A stretch of 64,000 bases of DNA from Lentimonas sp. CC4 (GCF_902728235.1 NZ_CACVBO010000001.1:1552501-1616500), one strand, 5' to 3'; numbered from the stretch's first letter, positions 10,500 through 19,574 are shown. Translations and numbers: made by a program. Notes: generated by a model not told the origin, from the letters alone.

Positions 10500-11393
10500 T
10501 TAGAAGAGCTGCGGGACGATGATTTCGTCTGGGATCGGCGTGCGCGCATAGTCGTCATGGTGGACGCGTGTTGGTAGCTCTATTGGGTCACGGTCGACTT
10601 GTTGATAAGGCACTTGGCTGAGTAGGTGGGAGATGCAGTTTAGGCGAGCTCGCTTTTTATCGTCGGCTGGCACGATTCGCCATTGTGCTTCGGGGATGTG
10701 GGTCTTTTTGAGCATCACTTCCTTTGCTTTGGTATAATCCTCCCAGCGCTTACGTGCTTCGAGGTCCATTGGGCTGAGTTTCCACTGCTTGAGTGGGTCG
10801 TGGTTGCGGCAACTGAAGCGAAACTCTTGCTCTTCATCGCTGATGGAGAACCAGTATTTGATAATCTGTATACCAGAGCGGGTGAGCATTTTCTCAAACT
10901 CGGGGACGGAGCGGAAGAACTCTTGGTATTCTTCTTCGGTGCAGAACCCCATGACGCGTTCGACGCCGGCTCTGTTATACCAGCTGCGGTCGAAGAGCAC
11001 GATTTCGCCTGCGGCAGGCAGGTGCTTGGCGTATCGTTGGAAATACCATTGAGTGCGCTCGCGCTTATTGGGAGTCGTGAGGGCTGCGACACGGCAGACG
11101 CGTGGATTGAGGCGCTGAGTGATACGCTTGATGACGCCGCCTTTACCCGCGGAGTCGCGCCCTTCAAAGAGGACAACGAGCTTGTGTCCTGATTCGACGA
11201 CCCAGTCTTGTAGTCTGACGAGCTCGACTTGTAGTCGGTAGAGCTCTTTGAAGTAGCGTCGGCGAAACTCTGGGGAATGTGATTCACCCATTTCGTCTGC
11301 TTCACCAAATTCCATTTCAAGTTCCTCGTCGAATTGATCTACATATTCTTCGCGGATTCGGTTGAAGTGAGCGTTCAGCTGTTTGGTGTCCAT
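10500..11393 (-). CDS. ppk2: polyphosphate kinase 2
   Basis: Transfers phosphate between polyphosphate and nucleotides. The 297-residue single-domain product has the PPK2 P-loop GRDSAGKGG (near residues 77-86), the KRITQRLNPR block, and the lid motif FDRSWYNRAGVE (near residue 136). The ATG at 11393 (MDTKQLNAHFNRI) is the sensible start. The reading frame continues open to 11789, but that extension would run antisense through RNase P RNA. A Pho-box-like repeat lies 51 bases upstream, which fits polyphosphate use under phosphate stress. Confidence 0.93.
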   Translation of the reverse strand: MDTKQLNAHFNRIREEYVDQFDEELEMEFGEADEMGESHSPEFRRRYFKELYRLQVELVRLQDWVVESGHKLVVLFEGRDSAGKGGVIKRITQRLNPRVCRVAALTTPNKRERTQWYFQRYAKHLPAAGEIVLFDRSWYNRAGVERVMGFCTEEEYQEFFRSVPEFEKMLTRSGIQIIKYWFSISDEEQEFRFSCRNHDPLKQWKLSPMDLEARKRWEDYTKAKEVMLKKTHIPEAQWRIVPADDKKRARLNCISHLLSQVPYQQVDRDPIELPTRVHHDDYARTPIPDEIIVPQLF

Positions 11394-11443
11394 GTTTGGT
11401 GAGAGTGGAGGAAAAAGGGGAGGCTGTCGACATAGGAGCCACT

Positions 11444-11461
11444 CTGTTACGAAATTGTCAC
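11444..11461 (-). promoter_or_regulatory. Pho-box-like repeat before ppk2
   Basis: In gene orientation GTGACA-N5-GTAACA, 51 bases upstream of the ppk2 ATG. Both hexamers match the GTNACA pattern shared with the sites before pstC and the porin gene. Confidence 0.5.
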
Positions 11462-11601
11462 AGTAGTGTGTCTGTCTGAATTTATCTACCATACGGCCGT
11501 ATCGTATGGATATCCAGTGTTGTGAGATGTTTTTGCGTGTAAAAGAATCGTGTTTGAAATTCCCGCTTGCTGTTACGGTTTGGTTCGGCACTGTGCCGTG
11601 C

Positions 11602-11993
<392 letters not shown>

Positions 11994-12013
11994 ACCTCTT
12001 TGAACTTCGAACG

Positions 12014-12039
12014 TTCAACATTGAACGCTGAATGTTGAA
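12014..12039. repeat. inverted repeat downstream of rnpB
   Basis: Arms TTCAACATT (12014-12022) and AATGTTGAA (12031-12039) with an 8-base loop. It is preceded by CGAACGTTC and has no long T tract. It could help end rnpB transcription or be a copy of a dispersed repeat. Confidence 0.5.
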
Positions 12040-12158
12040 TTTCATTGTTGTGCGATGGCTAGAGGCCCGTCACTGGCCTTCGACGTTTTTCGTCCTTTTC
12101 TCGCTTGACAGTTGTTTTTTGAGAATCCACTTTCCCGCCTCTTAACTTTTTTATAGAC

Positions 12159-12416
12159 ATGGCTAATACTAAATCAGCACTTAAATATATCCGTAAAACG
12201 GAGACTCGCACTCTACGTAACCGTCAGGTGAAGACTCGTCTCAAGACGCTTGCCAAGAAGGTTGAAATCGCTGTCGAAGCAAAGGACAAGGATGCACTTA
12301 TTGCTGCGTCTAAGGACTACATCTCCGCCCTTGATAAGGCTGGCAAGATTGGCTTGGTGCATCATAATAAGATTGCTCGTCACAAAGCACGTTGTGCTGC
12401 GTTGATTGCTGCGTAA
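12159..12416 (+). CDS. rpsT: 30S ribosomal protein S20
   Basis: An 85-residue, Lys/Ala-rich primary 16S rRNA binder. The sequence (MANTKSALKYIRKTE..., KDALIAASKDYISALDKA, and the C-terminal HHNKIARHKARCAAL) matches bacterial bS20 in order and length. It follows rnpB on the same strand and has its own terminator. Confidence 0.95.
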   Translation: MANTKSALKYIRKTETRTLRNRQVKTRLKTLAKKVEIAVEAKDKDALIAASKDYISALDKAGKIGLVHHNKIARHKARCAALIAA

Positions 12417-12437
12417 ATTTTTATACCCCCACAAGTA

Positions 12438-12472
12438 TGCCCTCGAATCGCTAGTCGGTTCGGGGGCATTTT
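12438..12472 (+). terminator. intrinsic terminator after rpsT
   Basis: Arms TGCCCTCGAA (12438-12447) and TTCGGGGGCA (12459-12468) pair over 10 bp with one G-U, followed by TTTT. It lies 22 bases past the rpsT stop and just ahead of the pseudouridine synthase gene. Confidence 0.7.
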
Positions 12473-12495
12473 GTATCAGGAGGCAATTATTGATT

Positions 12496-13323
12496 ATGAG
12501 CCAAGCACGTAAGAAGAACTCAATTGGATTTCCTCCAGGCATGTTAGGTGATGCGCCTTTGCGCATGCCTGTGATTGGCGAGGCGGAGGGCTGGATTGCG
12601 GTCGAGAAGCCGACTGGTGTTGGAGTGCGTGAGTATCCATGGGATGCGGGAATTCCTGATATGGATGCTGCGTTAAATAAGCAATTGCAGGCGGAAAAGC
12701 CTGAATTGGTAAAGCGTGGCGCGACATTGTTCGGTTCGGCGTATTATCTCGATCCCGCGATTTCGGGTGTGGCGCTGTTCGCGAAAAATCGCGAAAGTTT
12801 GTCTGAATTGCGTAATTTGGTAGGTTCGGCTGAGTTGCAGTATCGCTTTTTGTTTGTGGCGAAGGCGGGCGTGTCGGGGCGTGCCCGTGAGGTTGTGGCG
12901 GATGCGCCGCTGTTGCCGCATAATACTAAGCCAAAGATGATTCCTTCCACTGCGAAGGGGAAGAAGGCTCGGACTGAATTTCGTTTATTGTCAGAGTCGA
13001 AGGCAGGGTGGGCTTTATGGGAGGCGACGACCTCTTTCATGCGCCCGCATCAGGTGCGTGTTCATGCTGCGGTGCACGAATTGGCAGTTTTGGGAGATGT
13101 GCTCTACGATGGCCCAGAGGCGCCTTTATTGAGTGAGCTTTTGCCGAATAAGCGCACTTCTGGGATTCGTTTCCCAGTGTTAGATGGGTTGGCTCTGCAT
13201 TTGCGTGACGTAGTGTTACCCTCTGCTGCTGGCGAGATTTTGCTTCGTGCAGAGTTGCCGCGGCATCTTCGAGTCATGCTGCAGCGGATGCAATTGTCGC
13301 TTCCCGAGGGGGAGTCGTCTTAG
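12496..13323 (+). CDS. RluA-family pseudouridine synthase-like protein
   Basis: The 275-residue product has the RluA fold pattern: WIAVEKPTGVGV near residue 35, YYLDPAISGVALFAKN with the presumed catalytic Asp86, and MRPHQVRVHAA near residue 182. The classical HRLD around the catalytic Asp is replaced by YYLD, and no S4 domain is present, so the RNA target cannot be predicted. The ATG at 12496 is chosen because it follows AGGAGG at 12478-12483. The spacing of 12 bases is long. An earlier in-frame start at 12406 would overlap rpsT and encode unrelated sequence. Confidence 0.78.
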   Translation: MSQARKKNSIGFPPGMLGDAPLRMPVIGEAEGWIAVEKPTGVGVREYPWDAGIPDMDAALNKQLQAEKPELVKRGATLFGSAYYLDPAISGVALFAKNRESLSELRNLVGSAELQYRFLFVAKAGVSGRAREVVADAPLLPHNTKPKMIPSTAKGKKARTEFRLLSESKAGWALWEATTSFMRPHQVRVHAAVHELAVLGDVLYDGPEAPLLSELLPNKRTSGIRFPVLDGLALHLRDVVLPSAAGEILLRAELPRHLRVMLQRMQLSLPEGESS

Positions 13324-13416
13324 GTGTAATTCTAGGAATGTCAGAAAACGCTTTACACCGTCGCATTTATTTGGCTCTTTAGAACTTTTCTCGATTAACA
13401 CAGTATAAATATTTCC

Positions 13417-13512
13417 ATGGGTAACCTTAAAAAGAAACGTCGTCTCAAGATGAACAACCACAAGCGTCGTAAGCGTTTGAAGTCCAATCGCCATAAGAAG
13501 CGCACTTGGTAA
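13417..13512 (+). CDS. 31-residue AURKAIP1/COX24-type micro-protein
   Basis: The product starts [20 protein letters not shown] and ends KKRTW. It is almost entirely Lys/Arg with the KKRRLKMxxHKRRKR pattern of the AURKAIP1/COX24 domain, known from mitochondrial ribosomal protein mS38 and from small bacterial proteins of Bacteroidota and PVC bacteria. By analogy it should sit in the 30S subunit. It is followed closely by a strong terminator, which supports it as a real transcription unit. Too short for ordinary gene callers. Confidence 0.85.
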   Translation: MGNLKKKRRLKMNNHKRRKRLKSNRHKKRTW

Positions 13513-13560
13513 TTTGTTTTACGATCTTCGAGTAATTGAACTCGTTTAGTATTTTTCAAA

Positions 13561-13592
13561 GCGACTCTCTGTTTCAGAGAGTCGCTTTTTTT
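13561..13592 (+). terminator. intrinsic terminator after the micro-protein gene
   Basis: Arms GCGACTCTCT (13561-13570) and AGAGAGTCGC (13576-13585) form a perfect 10-bp stem followed by seven T. Confidence 0.92.
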
Positions 13593-13916
13593 GTTTGTGT
13601 GTCTTGCTCGTCGTTTTTCCGGTTTTTTGCTTACGGTTGTGGCTTTGCTGGTTGGTATTCGCGCGTTGGTGTTGTGTTGAGATGAAAGCGTAGGATGAGT
13701 GTTTGCTCGTTTGAGGGATTGATACGTGTATTCGCGTAGTGCGCCCTCTGAGGGGCTTCGTTTACTCGTGTCGGGCTACTACTCACTGACTTGTAAATAT
13801 CCTTCTATTCGGCGTGTTTAAGGGCTTTGGTGGTTTTTTTATACTTGCTCGATGATTCTCAGAATGCCTAATTTAATACTTAGTTATTATGCCAGCCGAT
13901 TTATTTAACCCCAAGC
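13593..13916. other. intergenic region before the pil operon
   Basis: About 320 bases with no gene. A weak sigma70-like pair (TTGCTC near 13845, TAATTT about 17 bases on) may be the promoter of the downstream pilM-like operon. No other structure was recognised. Confidence 0.4.
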
Positions 13917-14966
13917 ATGCTTAAACCTAAGACTAAAGGTCTCTATATTGATGTTTCTGAGTTCTCGATCCTCGCGGTGAGGACGTCCGGCTACAAGTTA
14001 CCTATCGTTGTTGAAGAGGTTGCGGAGTTGCCGATTGCTGCGGATTGTCATCCTGACGATGTGCGTGCATTTTTGGAGCAGCTTGTTGATTTTAAAGGCG
14101 CTAGCTATTATGTCGCGCGTTGTGGTGTGTATCCAAAGGGCCGCTTCTTGCGTTATTATGAGGCCGAGTCGGCCGCTAAGGTGAAGAAGCCTGAGTTTTT
14201 GTCAGGGATATTGCAGTCGGAGTTTAATGTCGATCCAGTGACAAGTAGTGTGTCGATCTTGGATGCACGGGATGGTTCGGATTTAGAGATTGAAAAGGGC
14301 TTGGCCAAGGCTCTGGTTTTTTGCGGTGCGCCAGCGGCCGCGTTTCAAGAGGTTCAAGATCAGATGTTGTCCTATGGGGTATACCCTGATCGGTTAGAGT
14401 TGTCTTCTGCAGCCACTCTAGGTGGTGTGTGTGATTATGCTCGGTTTAATCGGCTGGATGCTCCGATTATGTGTGTTGAGCTCACTTCTGAAGTTGCGAA
14501 TGTATTTATTATCAATCGCGGTCAAGTTGACGTGGCTCGCCCTGTTCCTTTTGGTCTGGATAGTATTTATCCCCTCTTGCAACGTGAACTGGGGCTTAAG
14601 GATGAGGCATCCGCGCGAAAGCTTTTTTATTCAAATACCTTTGATTTTGCTGAGATGGGGCCGAAGTTGCTGCGGCGCATGGTTAAGGAGTTACAGGCGA
14701 CCGCTGGTTTTTACGAGGTGCAGACTGGTCAGACGATTGACCGTGTGTTCCTAGGAGTGCTTCCGCAGAATTTGAGTTGGATCGCTAAAACCGTATCCGA
14801 CTCGTTGGGGATTGAGATTTTGCAGCCGAATCTCGAAGCATGGTTAGAGGGGCTCAATGTGAAATTGGGCGATGGAGTGGAGATCGCGAATTTTGGGTCT
14901 AGGTGGCTCGGCGTATTTAGTCTTATGTGTGAATTTCATTTGAGGGAGGAGGTTGCGGGTGAGTAA
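13917..14966 (+). CDS. pilM: PilM-like actin-fold protein
   Basis: A cytoplasmic actin-like ATPase-fold component that in type IV pilus and type II secretion systems binds the PilN tail. The 349-residue product starts [18 protein letters not shown], a phosphate-1-like loop. It also has the PilM/GspL-like segments [15 protein letters not shown] and [22 protein letters not shown]. Identification rests on this pattern and on position, first in a PilM-N-O-X-secretin operon. The sequence is divergent from proteobacterial PilM. Confidence 0.75.
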   Translation: MLKPKTKGLYIDVSEFSILAVRTSGYKLPIVVEEVAELPIAADCHPDDVRAFLEQLVDFKGASYYVARCGVYPKGRFLRYYEAESAAKVKKPEFLSGILQSEFNVDPVTSSVSILDARDGSDLEIEKGLAKALVFCGAPAAAFQEVQDQMLSYGVYPDRLELSSAATLGGVCDYARFNRLDAPIMCVELTSEVANVFIINRGQVDVARPVPFGLDSIYPLLQRELGLKDEASARKLFYSNTFDFAEMGPKLLRRMVKELQATAGFYEVQTGQTIDRVFLGVLPQNLSWIAKTVSDSLGIEILQPNLEAWLEGLNVKLGDGVEIANFGSRWLGVFSLMCEFHLREEVAGE

Positions 14967-15597
14967 GCGAGATATACAACCATACTGGCGACCGGATTTT
15001 AAAATTCAGTCGACTCTTCCTGACATTAAGGTCATCCGAACTGATTTTATCATTAATTCTGTTGCTGTGGCGTTGGCAATGCTCGCGGTGTTTACGTTAT
15101 TGAAGGGAGAGTATCGGGCTCATGTTTTACGCGGATCGATCACTGCTATGGAAGAGCGGATTGAGGCTGCGCAAGCCGCTGATAGTCAGAGCCTGAAGGA
15201 GAGTGCGCACTTTCGTCAATCAGCTCAAAGTGTGGTGGAGTTGCAGCGCTTTTTTCGTGCGCCGTTCATTGCTCATGAGTTGTTGGCCGAGTTGTCGGTA
15301 TTGAAGCCAGATAGTTCGGCAGTTTTATCTCGAATGACGTTATCTGAGTCGGTCAATAAGCAGAAGGATGGGGCTAAGATGGGATATGAAATTGCGATAG
15401 TCGGAGAAGTTGAAGATCTGGCGGTGTTGACTGAGTTCAAAGGTGCGCTGCAATCATCCCCGTCGTTAAATCCCGAGGGTTTTATTGTTGTTGTTGATGA
15501 GAGCCTGGGCCGGCGTGATACTAATACAGGTATTATCCCATTCAAAGTATCGATTTCATTGACTGCTAAGGCTTCGACAAAAGGAGGTAAGGGATGA
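14959..15597 (+). CDS. PilN-like membrane protein
   Basis: A 212-residue bitopic inner-membrane protein: short cytoplasmic N-terminus, one membrane segment (near residues 32-48), a coiled-coil start ([14 protein letters not shown]) and a ferredoxin-like periplasmic domain. This is the PilN/GspL-C architecture. The GTG at 14959 is preferred because GGAGG (14947-14951) lies 7 bases upstream; a TTG at 14953 is also in frame but touches the Shine-Dalgarno. It overlaps the end of the pilM-like gene by 8 bases, indicating translational coupling. Confidence 0.7.
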   Translation: MSKRDIQPYWRPDFKIQSTLPDIKVIRTDFIINSVAVALAMLAVFTLLKGEYRAHVLRGSITAMEERIEAAQAADSQSLKESAHFRQSAQSVVELQRFFRAPFIAHELLAELSVLKPDSSAVLSRMTLSESVNKQKDGAKMGYEIAIVGEVEDLAVLTEFKGALQSSPSLNPEGFIVVVDESLGRRDTNTGIIPFKVSISLTAKASTKGGKG

Positions 15598-16169
15598 ATC
15601 AAATAATGGAGAAGCTAAAGCAGTATCCCATCGCGATTTTTGGTGCCGTGGTCCTTCTGGTGTGCGCAGTAGTTATCTTTTTGCGGGGTAGTGTTGTTGA
15701 TGAATTGACGGCCAAAGAGGATGAGTTGTTTGGTCGCCTTCGGACTATCAGTAGTAATGCAAAAAATTCGAAAGACCTAGAGCAGCACGTTGAGTTGATC
15801 GATCGTTATGTTGCTTCAATCGATGAGCGGCTGTTTAGCAGAGCGCAGCGTTCCATTAATACTGATTACTTTTACTCTTTTGAGGATGATTTGGATATTC
15901 TAATTTCGGATGTGAGCCAGACGTCTGCAGTGGCCCCATCGCTAATCAAAGGCGGGCCGAATGCGTTGAAGCTGTATTCGGCGATTTCCTATGATGTGAG
16001 GGTGGATGGTCGCTTTCAGGATATTCTCGAATTCCTATATGAGATTCATAAGGCGGATGCGCTCATGCGTGTCACAGACTTTGATGTTAGTGCGGCTATG
16101 GGGGCAGCTGACTCAGTCGTAGATCTTACCGCGAAGTTGCGTATCGTGGTCCTCGCAGAAAAGGAATAA
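15594..16169 (+). CDS. PilO-like membrane protein
   Basis: A 191-residue protein with one membrane segment (YPIAIFGAVVLLVCAVVIFL), a coiled-coil linker and a periplasmic domain, matching PilO/GspM topology. Its start overlaps the PilN-like stop (ATGA) and is preceded by AAGGAGG. It likely heterodimerises with the PilN-like protein to form the inner-membrane platform. Homology is by position and architecture. Confidence 0.65.
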   Translation: MNQIMEKLKQYPIAIFGAVVLLVCAVVIFLRGSVVDELTAKEDELFGRLRTISSNAKNSKDLEQHVELIDRYVASIDERLFSRAQRSINTDYFYSFEDDLDILISDVSQTSAVAPSLIKGGPNALKLYSAISYDVRVDGRFQDILEFLYEIHKADALMRVTDFDVSAAMGAADSVVDLTAKLRIVVLAEKE

Positions 16170-16182
16170 AATAAGGAACGTT

Positions 16183-16740
16183 ATGAAAAAAACATACTTT
16201 TTGTTACTTTGCGCTAACCTCTTTCTCGGAGCCTCTCTTTGCGCTGAAACTCCTGAGATTAAATTATCTGGTTCCAAGGATCGTGTCTTGGCACATCCCG
16301 TGCGTATTTCTGTTTTGGATGTCGCTGAAACTTATCTGAGCCAAGGTGATTCAGACTTCGCTGCATTGCTGAAGACGCTTGATAGTCCCTACGGCGCTGA
16401 AGCGCCGGAAGTGGTTGTTGCTGTAGAGGAGCAGGCTCCAGTGGCTGAAGCTGTTGCCTACGATGATGCTTCTGTTCTTGAAGCCATTGGCCTTAAATTT
16501 GCGATTCAAGTGCGTGGCACCCTAGAAAAAGGTGGCCAGAATTATTTACAACTTCAAGGAGGCGGCTTGTTGAAGTCTGGAACTAGTTTTCCTGCGAACA
16601 TTCCTGAGATCAAGGATCAGACTTTTACTATAACCGTGTCAGATATTTCATCTCGCGGATATACTCTCAGTATGGGGACGAGCACTTTTCCTGTGTCATT
16701 CTATGGATCGACTGGCGCAACCAAGGACTCCGGTCAGTAG
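16183..16740 (+). CDS. secreted protein in the PilP position
   Basis: A 185-residue product with a clear signal peptide (TYFLLLCANLFLGASLCA) and no further membrane segment. It has an acidic linker (VVAVEEQAPVAEAVAYDD) and a C-terminal segment of beta character (YLQLQGGGLLKSGTSFP ... FTITVSDISSRGYTL). In pil operons this slot holds PilP, the periplasmic link between PilNO and the secretin, and the small beta-rich C-terminal half could fill that role. I do not recognise the family. Confidence 0.55.
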   Translation: MKKTYFLLLCANLFLGASLCAETPEIKLSGSKDRVLAHPVRISVLDVAETYLSQGDSDFAALLKTLDSPYGAEAPEVVVAVEEQAPVAEAVAYDDASVLEAIGLKFAIQVRGTLEKGGQNYLQLQGGGLLKSGTSFPANIPEIKDQTFTITVSDISSRGYTLSMGTSTFPVSFYGSTGATKDSGQ

Positions 16741-16807
16741 TTAACCTTTTTTTAGTATATAACGAATCATCATTTATTCTGTTCTCATTCAATCAACCAA
16801 CAACCGT

Positions 16808-18790
16808 ATGAAAAAATACCATCAAATTACCTTATTACTCTTTGCCCCAGTTGCTTTGTGGGCACAGGAGTATTCCGCTAGCGACATTGATTTATCAGAT
16901 GCTGCTATTGTCAAAAGTGATGAACTCCCATCAGAGAGTCTCGTTCCTCTCACTGAGGTTGCAGATCAGGACGTCGATCTCGTTCCTCTAGCTGAGGATG
17001 CAGATATTGCCGATGCTCCCGAAGGTCCTGTTTTTGGGAAAATCGAGGCGACTCGCGCTGATGCAGAACCTGCAGTCGTGGATGCTACCGTCGATGAAGT
17101 GGCCTCTGTTAATGAAGTGCCCGCGGTAGAGCCAGTTCAAGCGTATGCTCCAGAGACAGTTGATATCCCAGATGCTACAATTGATGGAGTTGCCCTGGAT
17201 GTCGTAGAGCCAGTTATCCAAGAAGAGGCGATCAGCGAGCTTCCGAGTGGTAGCGAAGTGGTCCTTCAATTGCCTGGGCAAGAAGTCCCGGCAGGAACAG
17301 CTACAATGGCAGAGGAGGAGACCATCTCTGTGGACTTTCCTGATGAAGACGTGCGCACGATACTACGCAATGTTGCGGATCTGTTTGACTTGAATGTTGT
17401 CATTCCTGATGCGCTCCAAGGTCGCACATCTATTAAGCTTCGCAATATTACTTGGAACCAAGTGTATGAAGTTGTGTTGGAGCCACTCGGCTTCACATAC
17501 GTAGAGGATCGTAATATTATCCGAATCAAGAGCATCGAGGACTTGGTCACCGAGCCTGTTGATACACGTGTTTTTATTCTTAACTACGCTCAATCATCAG
17601 AAATTCAGGGATCAATTGCACCTTTGATTGATCCTGCGGCTGGTGGACGTATTCAGGTTGATGCTCGTAGCAATGCATTGGTGATTACTGAACGCCCGTC
17701 ACGTATGAATAAGATCCAAGAGATTATTGATACATTGGATCGTGTGACGGATCAGGTCATGATTGAGTCTAAATTCATCGAAGTCTCTAATGGAGATCTG
17801 ACAGATATCGGAGTTGATTGGGCTTACTTAAATGAGAATGAAGGTGATCTCCTCGGTGGTAATGGTGCTGGTTCCGGTAATCCTGGCTTTTCTCCTTCTC
17901 CTAATACACCTCCAGCGTCTGGCGGCAGTGGTCAGGTGATTGGCGGCCAAGATACAATTAGTGATGGCTTAGCTAATATTGCGGGAACTGGTGCTTCAGG
18001 TGGTTTAGTTGCGGTTTTCTCTAGTTCTCAGTTCGCTGCGACGTTGACTGCGATTCAGACTGAAAACCGCTCTAAATTAGTCTCCAATCCGACGGTCGTT
18101 GTGATGAATAACCAGCAAGCCGTCTTTCAGGTGGGCGAAGATTACCCGATCCGTGAGTTCTCGGTCAATGACCAGACTGGACAGCTAGAGACAGGAGAAA
18201 TTGAGTATCGCTTTGTTGGTATCGAGTTGGATGTGACGCCTACGGTCAATGCGGCTGGTATGATTACACTGGATGTGCATCCGGTCGTGAGCGCACTTGG
18301 CGACACCGTGTCAACCAATGTGAATGGCTCAATCCTTGAAGATCAGATCTTCAAAAAGCGTGATGCGAAGACTCAAGTGACGATCAAGGATGGTTATACG
18401 ATTGCTTTGGGCGGTTTAACTGCTGAAACAGAGGTGGAAGATGAATCTAAGGTGCCGTTATTGGGGGACCTACCTTATCTGGGACAATTGTTCCGTCATG
18501 ATATATCGGACGTTGCGTCAACGAATCTAATCATTTTCCTGACCGCTAAAACACTGAATCCAGATGGCAGCACCTATGCGGATGTGATAGATCCACGCCA
18601 GATGGAAGTCATGGAATTAACACCTTCACAGATCCCTGGTTACGAAATTCCAGCGGCCGAATTAGAGTTGATTAATTCCATTGAAGCTAAGCGTGCAGCC
18701 GAGGCATCAAGCGAATATAAGGCTAGAATAAATGCCGACCTCGATGGAACAGAGGAAGAAGAAGATGCGAAGGCGACATGGATTCGTTAA
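16808..18790 (+). CDS. secretin (PilQ/GspD superfamily)
   Basis: An outer-membrane secretin channel of 660 residues. It has a signal peptide (LLLFAPVALWA), then an acidic low-complexity region of about 140 residues rich in Asp/Glu/Val/Pro. An STN-like domain follows (near 170-245, VDFPDEDVRTILRNVADLF), then a NolW/N-domain (near 250-310, RVFILNYAQSSEI). The secretin core ends with VPLLGDLPYLGQLFRHD. A Gly/Ser/Pro-rich loop near 350-385 interrupts the core. It is the last gene of the operon and is followed by a strong terminator. No AMIN domain is evident, so it cannot be assigned to the pilus or to secretion with certainty. Confidence 0.9.
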   Translation: MKKYHQITLLLFAPVALWAQEYSASDIDLSDAAIVKSDELPSESLVPLTEVADQDVDLVPLAEDADIADAPEGPVFGKIEATRADAEPAVVDATVDEVASVNEVPAVEPVQAYAPETVDIPDATIDGVALDVVEPVIQEEAISELPSGSEVVLQLPGQEVPAGTATMAEEETISVDFPDEDVRTILRNVADLFDLNVVIPDALQGRTSIKLRNITWNQVYEVVLEPLGFTYVEDRNIIRIKSIEDLVTEPVDTRVFILNYAQSSEIQGSIAPLIDPAAGGRIQVDARSNALVITERPSRMNKIQEIIDTLDRVTDQVMIESKFIEVSNGDLTDIGVDWAYLNENEGDLLGGNGAGSGNPGFSPSPNTPPASGGSGQVIGGQDTISDGLANIAGTGASGGLVAVFSSSQFAATLTAIQTENRSKLVSNPTVVVMNNQQAVFQVGEDYPIREFSVNDQTGQLETGEIEYRFVGIELDVTPTVNAAGMITLDVHPVVSALGDTVSTNVNGSILEDQIFKKRDAKTQVTIKDGYTIALGGLTAETEVEDESKVPLLGDLPYLGQLFRHDISDVASTNLIIFLTAKTLNPDGSTYADVIDPRQMEVMELTPSQIPGYEIPAAELELINSIEAKRAAEASSEYKARINADLDGTEEEEDAKATWIR

Positions 18791-18850
18791 GCGCTTAACT
18801 AGCTCATTTGGTTGTGCCGTCGCACTAGACAAATAACTGTATGAACACTG

Positions 18851-18881
18851 AGGCACGGGACCATCCCGTGCCTCTTTTTTT
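18851..18881 (+). terminator. intrinsic terminator of the pil-like operon
   Basis: Arms AGGCACGGGA (18851-18860) and TCCCGTGCCT (18864-18873) with a 3-base loop, then a C and seven T. Confidence 0.93.
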
Positions 18882-19541
18882 GCTCTTGTGGTCAAGCTAG
18901 AACGCTAGGTCCGCTCAGGGCAGGGTGACATGACACATTGTGACAGGCTGACCTCTCGGCGAAGGCAGGCGCTCTGGAAAGAGGTCTGCCAATTACTTTT
19001 GCCCCTCGATCGATGGCACCGGTCTGTGGCAGGGAGTTTTCCGATTCATCGTGTGTTACGTAAAAAAAACGGCTTAGGAGTGTGATATTATAAATGGCTT
19101 CCTCTCGCTGACTATACGTTTAGGTGAGGTGATATCAGTGCTTATATCGGTTGGGAATCTCAAGGAACTCGATTATGCGAACCGTTTCTTGAGTAAGGTC
19201 ACTTTAGATTAATTCTATATAAGAATAGGTATTACGCCACTACGCGATGTGACGTGAAATTCAGAGTTGGGGCCAGTCTGATACCCTTACCTAATAGGTT
19301 TGAGCTGGTAGCGCAGGTCGGTCTCGAAGGCGCTACTGTCGAATATCCAAATTCGAGGCGGACGTCCCGGCCGCCACAGGCCTGAGTATGCAATGGCGCG
19401 CGGGACGCACACCGCTACCTTTAATTTGAATGGCTCAAACCTTTCGTGACACGGTCTTAGTTTCGGCGCTATGGGCTACGCGCGCTTTGGTGCTCAATGT
19501 GCTTGAGTCTCAACGCGAGCGATACCGTGAGTTGGGGCATG
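18882..19541. other. 660-base gene-poor region
   Basis: No coding sequence can be supported on either strand; a short plus-strand frame from 19497 is antisense to the AsmA-like gene. The stretch contains a nested palindromic element at 19296-19442. The rest shows no recognisable motif. Length and structure leave room for a non-coding RNA or a decayed mobile element. Confidence 0.6.
19296..19442. repeat. nested palindromic element, about 147 bp
   Basis: The outer arms AGGTTTGAGC (19296-19305) and GCTCAAACCT (19433-19442) are perfect complements. Nested inside are GGTAGCG (19307-19313) with CGCTACC (19413-19419), and CGTCCCG (19363-19369) with CGGGACG (19401-19407). There are also local hairpins, such as TCGAAT/ATTCGA around 19339-19356 and GTAGCGC/GCGCTAC (19308-19336). 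The concentric pairing suggests a structured RNA or a non-autonomous palindromic repeat. No target-site duplication was evident. Confidence 0.6.
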
Positions 19542-19574
19542 AAAAAAGCGCGGTCTCCGAAGAGCCGCGCTTTT
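19542..19574 (-). terminator. intrinsic terminator of the AsmA-like gene
   Basis: Arms AAAAGCGCGG (19544-19553) and CCGCGCTTTT (19565-19574). On the minus strand it ends in six T, 30 bases past the stop codon. Confidence 0.88.

Noticed and set aside
10487-10509. Hairpin over the ppk2 stop codon as a terminator
   Set aside because: The 9-bp stem has no T tract on the minus strand.
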